A DNA stretch of 64,000 nucleotides, from contig JAEZKZ010000117.1 in the NCBI GenBank assembly GCA_023415305.1, positions 186,001-250,000 of the forward strand, in the 5' to 3' direction. A model generated the notes under the pieces. The model did not search any database, was not told the DNA's origin, and was given only the letters and a program-made list of their open reading frames with translations. This document shows positions 37,354-46,079 of this stretch, one piece after another. Source of the DNA: Bacillota bacterium. Lineage in GTDB: Bacteria > Bacillota > Clostridia > Acetivibrionales > DSM-1351. Position 1 is the first letter of the stretch, and every line of letters begins with the position of its first letter. The position numbers and the translations under genes were made by a program.

Positions 37354-38307
37354 TTAATAGCCCTTAGTCCTGTCAACTACATTCATTAGTGCTCTACCTT
37401 CAATGAGAGCACTCAGGTTATTTGCCGCTATTTTTATAATCCGTGTTTTTGTTTCCTCAAGACTAAAGCCTCCTGAAATATGAGGAGTAATTATAACATT
37501 CTTCATCTTCCACAGCCTGTGTTCCGCAGGTAGTGGCTCCGGCTCGGTAACATCCAGTGCTGCTCCACGTATAAGCCCGTTTTCCAGAGCATCACACAAA
37601 GCTTCGGTATCAACAGTAGTGCCTCTTCCAACATTGATTAACACAGCATCCCTCTTCATTAGTTCCAAAGTGGATTTATTGATAATTTTATTCGTAAGCT
37701 TTGTTTCGGGAAGACTAAGAGCAACAATATCTGCCCTGGGCAGCAATTCTTCAAGCTTATCCATGAAATAAAGCTCATCCAGATAATCCGGCTTACGGGC
37801 GTCGGTGCGTCGGATTCCTATTGTGTATGCACCGAGAGCCTTCATTCTCCATGCAAATTCTCCGCCGATATCTCCCAGCCCGATAATGAGGGCGGTGGAG
37901 TTGAAAATGCTCTTGACCTTACCCCTGAATGACCATATACTCTCGGCCTGATTATCCCTGTATAGATGCAAATTTTTATATAGTTCCAGCAGCAATCCCA
38001 ACATAAATTCAGAAATTGCCAAACCATATGCACCTGTTGAATTTGCCAAAATAGCTTGTTCCGGTAAGACACCTTCTTCTGCATATTCTCCCACACCTGC
38101 ACTCATAAGCTGGAGTAATTCCAGATTTTCAGCCTTCTCCAATGCTTCGAGTGTGGGATTTCCGATAATTATGTTGGCATTTTTAAGCTGTTGCTCTGTT
38201 GCTTCTTCGTTGGCGTTATATAAGAACTTACAACCCGGGGCTGCAGCCTCCAGAAATCTTTTCTGTTCATCGTTCAGTTTAAAAAATACTAAAATTGTTT
38301 TATTCAT
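37354..38307 (-). CDS. D-2-hydroxyacid dehydrogenase family protein
   Basis: 317-residue NAD-dependent dehydrogenase. The Rossmann motif is LIIGLGDIGGEFAWRMKALG; the catalytic set is visible as Arg in VGRGTTVDTEAL, Glu in DVTEPEPLPAEHRLW and His in IITPHISGG. These enzymes reduce 2-keto acids or oxidise D-2-hydroxyacids. ATG 38307 has GGAGC eight bases upstream; the longer frame from 38394 has none. Monocistronic. Confidence 0.88.
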   Translation of the reverse strand: MNKTILVFFKLNDEQKRFLEAAAPGCKFLYNANEEATEQQLKNANIIIGNPTLEALEKAENLELLQLMSAGVGEYAEEGVLPEQAILANSTGAYGLAISEFMLGLLLELYKNLHLYRDNQAESIWSFRGKVKSIFNSTALIIGLGDIGGEFAWRMKALGAYTIGIRRTDARKPDYLDELYFMDKLEELLPRADIVALSLPETKLTNKIINKSTLELMKRDAVLINVGRGTTVDTEALCDALENGLIRGAALDVTEPEPLPAEHRLWKMKNVIITPHISGGFSLEETKTRIIKIAANNLSALIEGRALMNVVDRTKGY

Positions 38308-38462
38308 TAATATCAGCTCCGAATATTTTATTTTTATCTGCCACGTTTTATGGGATATATTTACTGGGATATTATTATAAGATTTATTATACAATAAATC
38401 TTATATTTTTTCTCATATGAGCTAAGGTGGCAGAGCCAACTTTTGTTTGTGTATTGTGTTAT

Positions 38463-38503
38463 AAAAACCAGTAAAGCCGAATAACTCGGTTTTACTGGTT
38501 TTT
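38463..38503 (-). terminator. Terminator of the hydrogenase operon
   Basis: AAAACCAGTAAAGCCGA and TCGGTTTTACTGGTTTT (one bulge/mismatch) form a long stem with an ATAAC loop, and a T run follows on the minus strand, directly after the hydrogenase stop codon at 38506. Confidence 0.85.
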
Positions 38504-38505
38504 TA

Positions 38506-40323
38506 TCAAATCCTCTCTCTTTCTACAAAATGCGTGTGAAGCAGCTCATGTGCCTTTTCACCGAAGGGCTCTCCAAGAAAAGTCTTATACAGTTCAATTA
38601 TTTCCTTGTTTTCATTGGATATTCGAATTTTCTTTCTTCTGTCTTCTTCGTATATTGCCTCTCTCCGCTTCTTGATTATTTCATCATTACCGTGGTGATA
38701 GGGCTGACCTCCTCCGGCAATACAGCCTCCAGGACAAGCCATTATTTCAATAGCGTGGTAATCAGCCTTGCCATCGCGGATAGCTTCCAGAATATGTCTG
38801 GCATTTCCCAAACCGCTGGCTATTCCTATTTTAAGTTCCAGGTTTCCAATTTTTACAGTAGCCTTTCGAACTCCCTGCATACCTCTCAATTCTTCGAAAT
38901 CTATCTTTTCAAGGGGGTTTCCCGTTATCCACTCTGAAGCTGTACGCAGGGCAGCCTCAATAACCCCCCCTGCTGTTCCGAATATTACCGATGCTCCGGT
39001 GCTTTCACCCAAGGGGCTGTCAAACTCACTGTCCGGCAGCTTTAAAAACTCTATACCAGCCTCATGAATCATTGCTCCAAGTTCGCGGGTAGTAATTGAA
39101 ATATCAACATTATTATGTTCGTCCTTGGTGAGTTCGGGACGTTTTGCTTCAGCCTTCTTTGCTATACATGGCATAACCGATACTACAACAATATTGTCAG
39201 GGTCAATTCCCTTCATCCGGGCATAGTAGGTTTTAGCTATGGTACCAAGCATAATATGGGGTGATTTACAGGTTGATGGAACATGAATCAACTCCGGAAA
39301 TTGTTGTTCGATAAACTTTACCCAGGCAGGACAACAGTTTGTAAGAATAGGTAGGGTCTTATTGTTCTTAATTCTATAAAGCAATTCCGCAGCTTCCTCC
39401 ATTACGGTTAGATCTGCACCGAAATCGGTATCAAATACAGCATCAAACCCCATTCTTTTTAATGCCGTAACCATTTTTCCCGTTACAATTGTTCCAGCCT
39501 CCAATCCGAATAATTCTCCAAGAGCCACACGGATTGCCGGCGCGGTTTGTACAATTACATATTTGTCAGGGTCGTTTATGGCCTCCCATACCTTATCCGT
39601 GTGATAAACCTCGGTCAGCGCCGCAGTGGGGCAAACCTGCACACACTGTCCGCAATAGGTACAGGAGGACTCTACCATGGGTATGTTTGCAAAGGGTCCT
39701 ACAAAAGAATTAAAGCCTCTGCTTATTCCAGAGAGAATTCCACAGGTTTGCACTTCATTACATGCTGTTTCACAGCGCCTGCAATAGATACATTTATTTG
39801 CATCCTTGACAATGGCATCACTGGACATGTCCTTGGGATAGCTCATTCTCTCGCCTTCCCAACGAATCTCTCTTACATTCAGTTCCTCTGCCAGCGCCTG
39901 CAGCTCACATTCAAGGTTTTTGGGACAGGTAAAGCATTCGTTCGGATGATTTGAGAGTAACAGTTCCACTGCCATTCTCCTTGAAGTTATGGCTCTTCTG
40001 GTATCTGTCCTGACTGCCATTCCGTCCTGGAGCTTTGTTACACAGGAGGGTACCAGCTTGTTTCGGTTATTGCGCTGGTCTACCACTTCAACCATACAGA
40101 CTCTGCAGGAGGCTGTTTTATTGTACAATTGTAAATCGTGCAGATCCAGATGGCATAATGTGGGGATTCTTACACCTGCGCGATGTGCAGCCTCCAGAAT
40201 AGTAATTCCCTCTGGGACAGTCAGTTCTTGATCATTAATTCGTACATTTATTCTTTTACCTGTATTGGTCTGTTGGGTTTCATCACTTTTCCTGCCTTTT
40301 TTGTTATCGATTTTTACACTCAC
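38506..40323 (-). CDS. [FeFe]-hydrogenase catalytic subunit (HydA/HndD type)
   Basis: 605 residues. N-terminal [2Fe-2S] domain (CHLDLHDLQLYNKTASCRVC), a His-Cys cluster (HPNECFTCPKNLEC), two [4Fe-4S] clusters (CIYCRRCETAC, CTYCGQCVQVCP) and the H-cluster domain. H-cluster motifs are L1 TNCCPAW, L2 MPCIAKKAEAKRPE and L3 MACPGGCIAGGGQP. L1 has Asn where the usual motif has Ser (TSCCP). It reversibly makes H2, with electrons from NADH and reduced ferredoxin when combined with the NuoF- and NuoE-like subunits encoded upstream (electron bifurcation). GTG start at 40323 with GGAGGTG upstream; 13 bp after the NuoF-like gene. Confidence 0.94.
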   Translation of the reverse strand: MSVKIDNKKGRKSDETQQTNTGKRINVRINDQELTVPEGITILEAAHRAGVRIPTLCHLDLHDLQLYNKTASCRVCMVEVVDQRNNRNKLVPSCVTKLQDGMAVRTDTRRAITSRRMAVELLLSNHPNECFTCPKNLECELQALAEELNVREIRWEGERMSYPKDMSSDAIVKDANKCIYCRRCETACNEVQTCGILSGISRGFNSFVGPFANIPMVESSCTYCGQCVQVCPTAALTEVYHTDKVWEAINDPDKYVIVQTAPAIRVALGELFGLEAGTIVTGKMVTALKRMGFDAVFDTDFGADLTVMEEAAELLYRIKNNKTLPILTNCCPAWVKFIEQQFPELIHVPSTCKSPHIMLGTIAKTYYARMKGIDPDNIVVVSVMPCIAKKAEAKRPELTKDEHNNVDISITTRELGAMIHEAGIEFLKLPDSEFDSPLGESTGASVIFGTAGGVIEAALRTASEWITGNPLEKIDFEELRGMQGVRKATVKIGNLELKIGIASGLGNARHILEAIRDGKADYHAIEIMACPGGCIAGGGQPYHHGNDEIIKKRREAIYEEDRRKKIRISNENKEIIELYKTFLGEPFGEKAHELLHTHFVERERI

Positions 40324-40336
40324 CTAAACACCTCCT

Positions 40337-42064
40337 TCAGGACCTGAGCCCGATTTTGTTTTTTGCTGCATATTTTCCTTCACCGCGTGGATGATCCTCA
40401 TCCTCGATAAACTCCAGATACTCGTTCCAGAAATATTTCATGGTACTTATGATAGGATTCGGCGCTGTCTGGCACAAGCCGCACAAGGCACTGTCCTTAA
40501 CCATGTATGCCAATTGCTTCATTGCATCCAGATCAGCCATTGTTGCTTTTCCCGAGGATATTCTATGCAGCATTTCAAAGAGTCTTTTTGTACCTATACG
40601 TCCCGGGTTGCATTTTCCGCAGGCTTCATCCATTGTAAATTCCAGATAGAACTTGGCGATATTGACCATATTGTCATCTTCATCCATAACTATCATTCCA
40701 CCCGAACCCATCATACTGCCTATTTTGATAAGGCTGTCATAGTCTATGGGCGTATCCAGATTTTCCTCAGTAATAACACCTCCCGAAGGGCCTCCTGTCT
40801 GAACTGCTTTAAATTTTCTGCCGTGTGGAATTCCTCCTCCAATATCAAAAATTATTTCACGGAGAGTAATGCCCATTGGTACTTCCACAAGACCCACATT
40901 ATTTATCTTGCCTGCAAGAGCAAAAACCTTGGTTCCTTTACTGTTCTCGGTACCCATTGAAGCAAACCAATCGGCACCCCTGTTCATGATAACCGGAATG
41001 TTTGCAAAGGTCTCCACATTATTTACACAGGTCGGACGACCCCAGAAGCCTTCTTCAGCCGGGTATGGCGGCTTGTAGTTGGGTTCTCCCCTCTTTCCCT
41101 CACAGGAATTTATAAGGGCAGTCTCCTCACCGCATACAAAGGCTCCGGCTCCATATTTAAGCTTTACATCAAAACTAAAATCTGTTCCGAAGATATTATT
41201 ACCCAGAAGTCCAGCATCCCGTGCCTGCTGCAGTGCATTTGTAAGTCTGGCTATTGCCAGAGGATATTCTGCCCGAATATAGACGATACCCTTATTGGCA
41301 CCTATGGCATAAGCTCCGATTGCCATAGCCTCGATAACGCTGTGGGGATCGCCCTCCAGAATACTTCTGTCCATAAATGCACCTGGGTCACCTTCGTCGG
41401 CATTGCATATAATGTATTTTTCCTTATTCTCCTGCTTACTGGTAATCTCCCATTTAAGGCCTGTAGGGAAGCCTCCGCCGCCGCGCCCCCGGAGTCCTGA
41501 TTTCTTTATAAGGTCAATTACCTCCCGGGGTGACATTTGTGTTAATGCCCTTCCTAACGCCTGATAGCCATCCAGGGCAATATATTCATAAATATCCTCA
41601 GGATTTATCAGTCCGCAATTTCTTAAGGCTACACGCATTTGTTTCTTATAAAAGGTCATCTCTTCCTGAGTGTGTACCTTTTCCTTCTTTTTAGGGTCCT
41701 CATAAAGAAGCCTCTCCACCGTTATCCCATTAATCAGGTGTTGGTCCACAATATCCTTTGCATCCTTTGGACTTACTCTTACATAGAAGACATTATCAGG
41801 TTCTATTTTGACAATAGGGCCCTGTTCGCAAAAGCCGAAGCAGCCGGTTCTTATAACCTGAACCTTATCTATCAAGCCTCTGGCTTTTAAGATGAGCTCC
41901 AGATTTTTAACAACTTTATCGCTGTCATTTGCAAGGCAGCCGGTACCGCCGCAGACAAGTATGTTCCTGTTTGTTTGTGTTTTATCACGGTGCTGTCTGA
42001 TCTTAACTTTCTCTGAGGCCTCCTGCCTAACTCTATTAAGCTCTTCCAGAGATTTAATCTGCAT
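40337..42064 (-). CDS. NADH-binding NuoF-like hydrogenase subunit (HydB/HndC type)
   Basis: 575 residues. An N-terminal thioredoxin-like [2Fe-2S] domain (VCGGTGC..., RTGCFGFCEQGP) precedes the NADH/FMN domain (RGRGGGGFPTGLKWE, ICNADEGDPGAFMDRSILEGDPHS, YGAGAFVCGEETALINSCEG) and the [4Fe-4S] site CGKCNPGRIGTKRLFE...CGLCQ. The extra C-terminal ferredoxin domain found in some HydB proteins is absent here, since the frame ends soon after that site. ATG 42064 has AAAGGAGG six bases upstream and overlaps the NuoE-like gene by 11 bp. Part of the bifurcating hydrogenase. Confidence 0.94.
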   Translation of the reverse strand: MQIKSLEELNRVRQEASEKVKIRQHRDKTQTNRNILVCGGTGCLANDSDKVVKNLELILKARGLIDKVQVIRTGCFGFCEQGPIVKIEPDNVFYVRVSPKDAKDIVDQHLINGITVERLLYEDPKKKEKVHTQEEMTFYKKQMRVALRNCGLINPEDIYEYIALDGYQALGRALTQMSPREVIDLIKKSGLRGRGGGGFPTGLKWEITSKQENKEKYIICNADEGDPGAFMDRSILEGDPHSVIEAMAIGAYAIGANKGIVYIRAEYPLAIARLTNALQQARDAGLLGNNIFGTDFSFDVKLKYGAGAFVCGEETALINSCEGKRGEPNYKPPYPAEEGFWGRPTCVNNVETFANIPVIMNRGADWFASMGTENSKGTKVFALAGKINNVGLVEVPMGITLREIIFDIGGGIPHGRKFKAVQTGGPSGGVITEENLDTPIDYDSLIKIGSMMGSGGMIVMDEDDNMVNIAKFYLEFTMDEACGKCNPGRIGTKRLFEMLHRISSGKATMADLDAMKQLAYMVKDSALCGLCQTAPNPIISTMKYFWNEYLEFIEDEDHPRGEGKYAAKNKIGLRS

Positions 42065-42599
42065 ACTGTACCTCCTTTGTGCGGTATAAATCCAAAATAC
42101 CGTCAATTTCCCCTTCCTTGACTCTTCCAAACACCTTGCCGTCTACCATTACCACGGGTGCCAGTCCACATGCACCGATGCACCTGACATCCTTTATGGT
42201 GAAAAGCCCGTCTTCGGTGGTTTCATTAGCTTCAATTCCCAGCTTTTCCTTGAACTTTTCGAGTATTTTATCTGAACCTCTTACAAAGCATGCTGTACCC
42301 ATGCAAACGCTTATAGTATGCTTTCCGCTGGGCTTAGTACTAAAATAGGAGTAAAAGCTGACTACACCATAAACCTCTGCTCCGGGAATACCCAGCTTCC
42401 GTGCTATATAGAGCTGTACATCCCTGGGGAGATAACCGAAAATATGCTGTGCTTTGTGCAGAATTTCAATAAGTGCACCTTTTGTTGTATCGAGACTTTC
42501 TATGAAGGCATTAAGTTCATCGTACTTGCTTTTGGGGAACTCTTCCCCCGTAGGCTTCATTACATCAATTTCCTGGGGCTTAGTTATAGTAACCACCAA
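42054..42599 (-). CDS. NuoE-like [2Fe-2S] hydrogenase subunit (HydC/HndA type)
   Basis: About 181 residues. The C-terminal thioredoxin-like ferredoxin has the four-Cys pattern CMGTACFVRGSDK...CIGACGLAPVVMVDG. The N-terminal helical bundle (GALIEILHKAQHIFGYLP) is typical of NuoE. It transfers electrons within the hydrogenase complex. The reading frame opens at a TTG (42599) with GTG 42596 beside it and only a weak GAAAG upstream; ATG 42560 is another possible start. First gene of the hydrogenase operon (NuoE, NuoF, HydA order). Confidence 0.92.
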   Translation of the reverse strand: MVVTITKPQEIDVMKPTGEEFPKSKYDELNAFIESLDTTKGALIEILHKAQHIFGYLPRDVQLYIARKLGIPGAEVYGVVSFYSYFSTKPSGKHTISVCMGTACFVRGSDKILEKFKEKLGIEANETTEDGLFTIKDVRCIGACGLAPVVMVDGKVFGRVKEGEIDGILDLYRTKEVQYAD

Positions 42600-42720
42600 C
42601 TTTCAAAGTATTTGGGATATTAATGAATATTCCATTTATAGCATTCCAAGGGAATTGTGGTTTAATACAAAAATAAAAATTTGCTATAGACTATTGTTTT
42701 TGTGCTCATTTTACTCAAAA

Positions 42721-42759
42721 AAAAATCACCTGGCACAATTAATGTACATAGTGATTTTT
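42721..42759 (-). terminator. Terminator of the coiled-coil protein gene
   Basis: AAAAATCAC/GTGATTTTT arms (42721-42729, 42751-42759) with a 21-nt loop and a long T run on the minus strand, 32 bp after the stop codon at 42791. Confidence 0.75.
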
Positions 42760-42790
42760 CAGGATATCAAATATCTTAATATGATTATGG

Positions 42791-43453
42791 CTATACACCT
42801 AAATTAATATGTTTTTTGTATTGACTTTTTATTTTACTTTTTCTGTTTTGTTTTTTTATCGAGGCAGCCTCTTGAATTTCATCGTGTATACGGTTGTTTC
42901 TTCTGCGGACAGCCACCTTTGCAGCAGCGATACCGAGCTCAGCCGATTCCTTTATATCTCTGTTGATTTCCTCAGATTTTTCTGTAAGCTTACTGAAGCT
43001 GTGCCCTTCTCGGGATGAAGCTGCTTCACTTAAAGTCAAAGATACTCCTGACTTTTCAGTTATCCTCAGCTCATTAAATTTACAGCTGGCTGATAGAAGC
43101 TTGTTGAAGCTGTGTCTTTGTAGAGCAGCCTCATGTCTGGCAAGTATTTTCTCTTTCTCCCGAAATTTCTTTGCAGCTGCTTCTTCATTTTTTAATCTTT
43201 CGATTTCTAGTTTTTTGCTCTTCTCTTCATATACTTCCCTCTGAATTTGTTGATCTACAGCAATTAATTCCATAAAGACCTGTTTTGTATTATTTTCTGA
43301 GTTATTTGCTGATTTGAAGCAATCTTCAGGGGTTGATGTGCTTTGATTTATTTTTCTCAGCAGAACTTCGCGCTTTTCTCTAAGTCTGTCCAGAGAATTT
43401 TTGGGCTGCATTAAGGATAATAAATCATTCAAACCTTTTTCATTAACAATCAT
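42791..43453 (-). CDS. Charged helical (coiled-coil) protein, unknown
   Basis: 220-residue soluble protein with no recognised domain. It is rich in K, E, R and S. Residues about 75-125 form a strongly charged helix likely to be a coiled coil (EEKSKKLEIERLKNEEAAAK), and there is a second helical stretch near 155-205 (SEEINRDIKESAELGIAAAK). The C-terminus is very basic. RBS GGAGTGTTGAT precedes the ATG. No functional hint from neighbours: the hydrogenase operon lies downstream and a DUF362 protein upstream. Confidence 0.7.
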   Translation of the reverse strand: MIVNEKGLNDLLSLMQPKNSLDRLREKREVLLRKINQSTSTPEDCFKSANNSENNTKQVFMELIAVDQQIQREVYEEKSKKLEIERLKNEEAAAKKFREKEKILARHEAALQRHSFNKLLSASCKFNELRITEKSGVSLTLSEAASSREGHSFSKLTEKSEEINRDIKESAELGIAAAKVAVRRRNNRIHDEIQEAASIKKQNRKSKIKSQYKKHINLGV

Positions 43454-43571
43454 ATCAACACTCCATTACTTTAGAACACATAGAGTTAAAATAGTATAAT
43501 TAAAACCTCTTTACTAAATATCGGAATATTTAACAGGAAATTAAACAGGTATTTAACAAGTATTTGAAAAT

Positions 43572-44522
43572 CTACCTGAATACCTCAATCATCTCTTCAG
43601 TGATATATGACAACTCGTTTCTGTCCCAGGGGCCGAATACCTCTTCTCCTATTTTAAGAATTGATCTGACATTGGTATCAATACCAATAAGTTTGTTCGC
43701 GTAGGCATCAAGGGTAACTATATCCTCACTCCCAATGACAATTCCCAAATTTTCTATAACATCATAATCCGTCCAAAGCATTTTATATTTATTATTACCT
43801 TCCTGACGGGTAACAGGTATATGATATATTCCCTCGCATACACCCACTACCCTGAATAAAGCCTTATAAACCGTAATAATATCAACGATGCTTCTAGAAA
43901 GTCCTGTATCAAAATCACTTCCGTGGTAGAATTCCCTGTTGGGTACAGGTATAAGCCCAAACATATTCTTCATCGCCAAAGATGAGAAGTTTGAAACTGA
44001 TGGCAGATTATATTTTATCTTTGCATAGCTTATAAAAGGTAAATTTCTTAATTTGAATAGTTTATCCGGAATTGTCCCATAAAGTTCAGTATGGTTTATG
44101 GGCTTGTACTTGTCCTCCACCATTTTCTTAATCTGATCAGCCGGTACTGTTCTGCCCGACCACCATTCCTCGGTTATATTTATATACTCTGCGTTGTATT
44201 TGGATAGCAGCCTATCCATTCCGCTGGCTTCCATAAACCTCTGATCCTGTTCCTTCAGCCATTGCCAATGTTCATGCCCGTTTTGAGAACCAATCTTTAT
44301 AGTATTGTCAGTCCTTCCATACATGTAACTCTCGACAATATATTTCTTCCCTTCAATGGAAGCCAGCAGCGGCTCCAAGGATTCCGCATCGGTGTAAAAT
44401 CCGTAGTCACCGGAAGTCCAATTTGGTTTTATAATTACTCCATTACCATCTAATTCAAAGTTACCCAAAAATGTTTTCATATCATTATTATCTTTGATGT
44501 ACTGATGAATTACTTTTCTCAT
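43572..44522 (-). CDS. DUF362 domain protein
   Basis: 316-residue protein with the DUF362 signature near the start (VIIKPNWTSGDYGFYTDAESLEPLLASI) and the later segment YDVIENLGIVIGSEDIVTLDAYANKLIGI, in which the family has conserved Asp residues. DUF362 proteins are often linked to iron-sulfur or ferredoxin genes; function is unknown, and this copy lacks a ferredoxin Cys motif. RBS TAGGAGG precedes the ATG. The 170-bp region upstream contains two similar GCC-x-x-CTGAAGTG segments of unclear meaning. Confidence 0.78.
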   Translation of the reverse strand: MRKVIHQYIKDNNDMKTFLGNFELDGNGVIIKPNWTSGDYGFYTDAESLEPLLASIEGKKYIVESYMYGRTDNTIKIGSQNGHEHWQWLKEQDQRFMEASGMDRLLSKYNAEYINITEEWWSGRTVPADQIKKMVEDKYKPINHTELYGTIPDKLFKLRNLPFISYAKIKYNLPSVSNFSSLAMKNMFGLIPVPNREFYHGSDFDTGLSRSIVDIITVYKALFRVVGVCEGIYHIPVTRQEGNNKYKMLWTDYDVIENLGIVIGSEDIVTLDAYANKLIGIDTNVRSILKIGEEVFGPWDRNELSYITEEMIEVFR

Positions 44523-44693
44523 ATTAACCTCCTAAGCCCCACTTCAGGTGGCTTTGACACTTCAGCGGCTTAGAGCCCCTTAGCAGACAAAATGTAATGA
44601 AATTTATATCCTTTATCTATATGGCGAATAAAGGAGGTTTACCGGCCATGTACGCTTTCAAATTATTATGATTTGCTACTTCTTCAGAACATT

Positions 44694-45035
44694 TTATGAT
44701 GTACAAATGCAATTTTCATTAGCAAAATTCGTTCCCCACTTATTCATTTCCTGTAATATCGGAACAAGACTTTTACCGATTTCAGTCAGTGAATACTCAA
44801 CTTTAGGAGGTACCTCGGGATATACTTTTCTTGATATTAATCCATTATTTTCAAGATCTCTAAGCTGTTGTGTAAGCATTTTCTGTGATATCTCCGGAAA
44901 GACCTTTTTCAATTCATTAAACCTTAATAACCCGTAGGATAAATGCCATAAAATCAAAACTTTCCACTTCCCGCCAATAAGATCCATGCACATTTCCATA
45001 GGACAATTAAACTTTTTATTTTTATAGATAATCAT
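44694..45035 (-). CDS. HxlR-family transcriptional regulator
   Basis: 113-residue winged-helix regulator: CPMEMCMDLIGGKWKVLILWHL, RFNELKKVFPEISQKMLTQQLRDLENNGLI and the wing VPPKVEYSLTEIGKSL are classic for HxlR/YodB/DUF24 proteins. A Cys near the N-terminus (CPME) matches the redox or electrophile-sensing Cys of YodB-type members. The gene is divergent from a nitroreductase gene, the usual target of such regulators, with a dyad between them (45080-45102). RBS GGGGGGAT precedes the ATG. Confidence 0.93.
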   Translation of the reverse strand: MIIYKNKKFNCPMEMCMDLIGGKWKVLILWHLSYGLLRFNELKKVFPEISQKMLTQQLRDLENNGLISRKVYPEVPPKVEYSLTEIGKSLVPILQEMNKWGTNFANENCICTS

Positions 45036-45079
45036 AAGTTATCCCCCCGATGTCATAGTTACTTTTTAGAGACTATAGA

Positions 45080-45102
45080 ACTAATAAGTGCGTACTTGTA
45101 GT
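45080..45102. promoter_or_regulatory. Candidate HxlR operator between regulator and nitroreductase genes
   Basis: Imperfect dyad ACTAATAAGT-GCG-TACTTGTAGT in the 119-bp divergent promoter region. TACT/AGTA half-sites are typical of YodB/HxlR operators. Confidence 0.5.
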
Positions 45103-45154
45103 AAAAGTCTTTTCATATTAAATTTATACCATAAACATATAAGGAGAGGAAGAT

Positions 45155-45673
45155 ATGGAAAAGGATTTAAGTATTATTTTTAACAGAAGAAGTATCAGAA
45201 CCTATGATAAACGTCAGGTTAGCGAAGATTTAATCAATATTCTTTTAAAAGCGGCAATGAGTGCTCCTTCTGCTTGCAATCAGCAGCCCTGGCACTTTGT
45301 TATTATTCGGGACAAAAACGTGCTAACCCTTTTGTCGGAGATTCATCGTGGCTTTAAAAACCTAAAAAATTCACCAGTTGCTATTCTAGTGTGCGGAGAA
45401 CCAGGGGCAACTACGTTAGAATTTTATTGGGAGCAAGACTGTTCTGCCGCTACGCAAAACATACTGTTAGCCGCAACAGGATTGGGTCTGGGCGCTGTCT
45501 GGCAAGGCATCAATCCAAGGGGTGGTGAGGATTCCAATGCCATCAGGAGTATTATTAAGCTGCCTGAATATATCAAGCCTTTTTCCCTTGTTGCTATAGG
45601 TCATCCAGCAGAAATAGCAGTACCTGAAGCCAGATTTAATGAAAGTAAAGTCCATTATTCAAGTGTTTGGTAA
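45155..45673 (+). CDS. Nitroreductase-family flavoprotein
   Basis: 172-residue FMN-dependent NAD(P)H oxidoreductase. FNRRSIRTYDKRQV supplies the phosphate-binding Arg cluster, APSACNQQPWHFVII contacts FMN, and LGLGAVWQGINPR is the second conserved segment. It reduces nitro groups, quinones or related electrophiles. RBS GGAGAGG precedes ATG 45155. Probably controlled by the divergent HxlR regulator. Confidence 0.92.
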   Translation: MEKDLSIIFNRRSIRTYDKRQVSEDLINILLKAAMSAPSACNQQPWHFVIIRDKNVLTLLSEIHRGFKNLKNSPVAILVCGEPGATTLEFYWEQDCSAATQNILLAATGLGLGAVWQGINPRGGEDSNAIRSIIKLPEYIKPFSLVAIGHPAEIAVPEARFNESKVHYSSVW

Positions 45674-45699
45674 GTAAACCCCAATGTGTAACATGCAAA

Positions 45700-45921
45700 C
45701 TATTTAGCCAACATGTAATCATTATGTTTAAAGGATGCCGAAAGAATATTATCGATTTTGAATACCCGGTTTTGGTTTCTTAAAAAACAGAAAGCCTTAA
45801 TATTACCGTTACTGATTTCATATACTCTTATGCTTCTTTCAGTAATTTCGGTATCCTTTAAATAAATAATATTTATAATTCTATTCCGTTCCAGAGAGGC
45901 TTTAAGAAAATATTTCACCAT
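45700..45921 (-). CDS. Small WYL-like protein under LexA-type control
   Basis: About 73 residues from ATG 45921 (the longer frame starts at GTG 45939). The sequence KASLERNRIINIIYLKDTE...ISNGNIKAFCFLRNQNRVFKIDNILSASF resembles an isolated WYL/YolD-like beta-barrel: RIINIIYL with a late FKIDNI strand. WYL domains bind nucleic acid or ligands and recur in DNA-damage genes. About 63 bp upstream lies a consensus promoter with an embedded LexA box, so the gene should be induced by DNA damage. The family call is tentative. Confidence 0.6.
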   Translation of the reverse strand: MVKYFLKASLERNRIINIIYLKDTEITERSIRVYEISNGNIKAFCFLRNQNRVFKIDNILSASFKHNDYMLAK

Positions 45922-45983
45922 ATATATCACCAATACCACCTATAATAACAGCAGTCCAACGCTGTATATATCATGATATTAAT

Positions 45984-46012
45984 ATAATATACCGAACATA
46001 CGTTCGCGTCAA
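45984..46012 (-). promoter_or_regulatory. Sigma-A promoter with embedded LexA (SOS) box
   Basis: On the minus strand, -35 TTGACG (46007-46012) and -10 TATTAT (45984-45989) are separated by exactly 17 bp. The spacer contains CGAACGTATGTTCG (45993-46006), a perfect CGAAC-N4-GTTCG LexA/DinR operator of the Firmicute type. LexA bound here would block RNA polymerase. Confidence 0.85.
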
Positions 46013-46079
46013 GGGTATTATTTAACTACCATGTGAAATTGAGTACTATTGCAACTGTATAAACAACCAGTGCAATTTT

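Noticed and set aside
44648..44671. Seven-codon mini-ORF (MYAFKLL) after AAAGGAGG on the plus strand
   Set aside because: Faces away from HxlR target genes and has nothing to regulate downstream; likely chance.
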